Notes under the pieces: model-generated | Database searches by the model: none | What the model was told of the DNA's origin: nothing | The model's input: only the letters and a program-made list of their open reading frames with translations | Shown: piece after piece, positions 44,966 through 44,967 of the stretch | Numbering within the stretch: the stretch's first letter is position 1 | Layout of the letters: every line of letters begins with the position of its first letter | Assembly (NCBI GenBank): GCA_017964785.1 | Contig: JAGCRH010000053.1 | Span: forward strand, 1 to 44,967 | Direction: 5' to 3' | From: Prevotella sp. | GTDB lineage: Bacteria; Bacteroidota; Bacteroidia; Bacteroidales; Bacteroidaceae | DNA length: 44,967 nucleotides | Program-made: the position numbers and the translations under genes

Positions 44966-44967
44966 AA

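Overview
The window looks like chromosomal core-plus-accessory DNA from a Bacteroidota, most likely a gut or rumen Prevotellaceae. The reasons are: promoters of the TTG-N19/20-TAnnTTTG type, weak or absent Shine-Dalgarno sequences, an infB-suf gene order, Bacteroidales-only families (DUF4465, DUF4348, DUF3108, DUF6057, BtuG-type propellers), lipoproteins with acidic residues after the cysteine, and no tRNA, rRNA, phage or IS gene. This is inferred from the sequence alone; no database was searched.

Layout. 1-8.3 kb (+): end of infB, a membrane SpoIIE-type phosphatase and sufBCD, read as one unit. 8.4-9.1 kb (-): a small secreted protein. 9.4-13.2 kb (+): sufS, rnhB, then an FecE/BtuD-type ATPase and a CobD-like aminotransferase; 13.2-14.2 kb (-): an FecCD/BtuC permease. 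14.4-19.3 kb (+): GH9 and GH3 glycosidases. 19.4-22.8 kb (+): a polytopic DUF6057-like protein with a CxxCH-bearing propeller lipoprotein. 22.8-24.7 kb (-): ptb-buk. 24.7-27.1 kb (+): a GH95 fucosidase. 27.1-28.4 kb (-): a Cys-rich DUF3109 protein and ung. 28.6-33.8 kb: BadF-type sugar kinase (+), gpmI (-), a DUF4348 lipoprotein (+), a PD-(D/E)XK nuclease (-), an aldo/keto reductase (+). 33.8-38.2 kb (-): a GH3-like acyl-adenylating enzyme, an Ig-like lipoprotein and a DUF3108 protein. 38.3-45 kb (-): a cobalamin riboswitch followed by btuB, btuG, an EF-hand surface protein, a DUF4465 lipoprotein and btuF.

How the genes fit together. Two modules dominate. One is Fe-S cluster assembly (SufBCD, SufS). 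The other is corrinoid capture and import: BtuB/BtuG and accessory lipoproteins under the riboswitch, with a BtuC/BtuD-like transporter and CobD in a separate cluster about 25 kb away that shows no riboswitch. Carbohydrate use (GH9, GH3, GH95, sugar kinase) forms a third theme.

The most unusual signal cuts across gene functions. Short C-poor tandem repeats (7-14 nt units) recur throughout. They sit in frame inside conserved enzymes (sufD, sufS, rnhB, GH3, GH95), encode the hydrophobic core of signal peptides in five exported proteins, and supply stop or start codons at gene junctions. In addition, a perfect 32-bp inverted repeat is embedded in frame inside sufS. No stretch over 300 bases lacks a gene; the longest gaps are 9145-9410 and 44712-44967, both described below.
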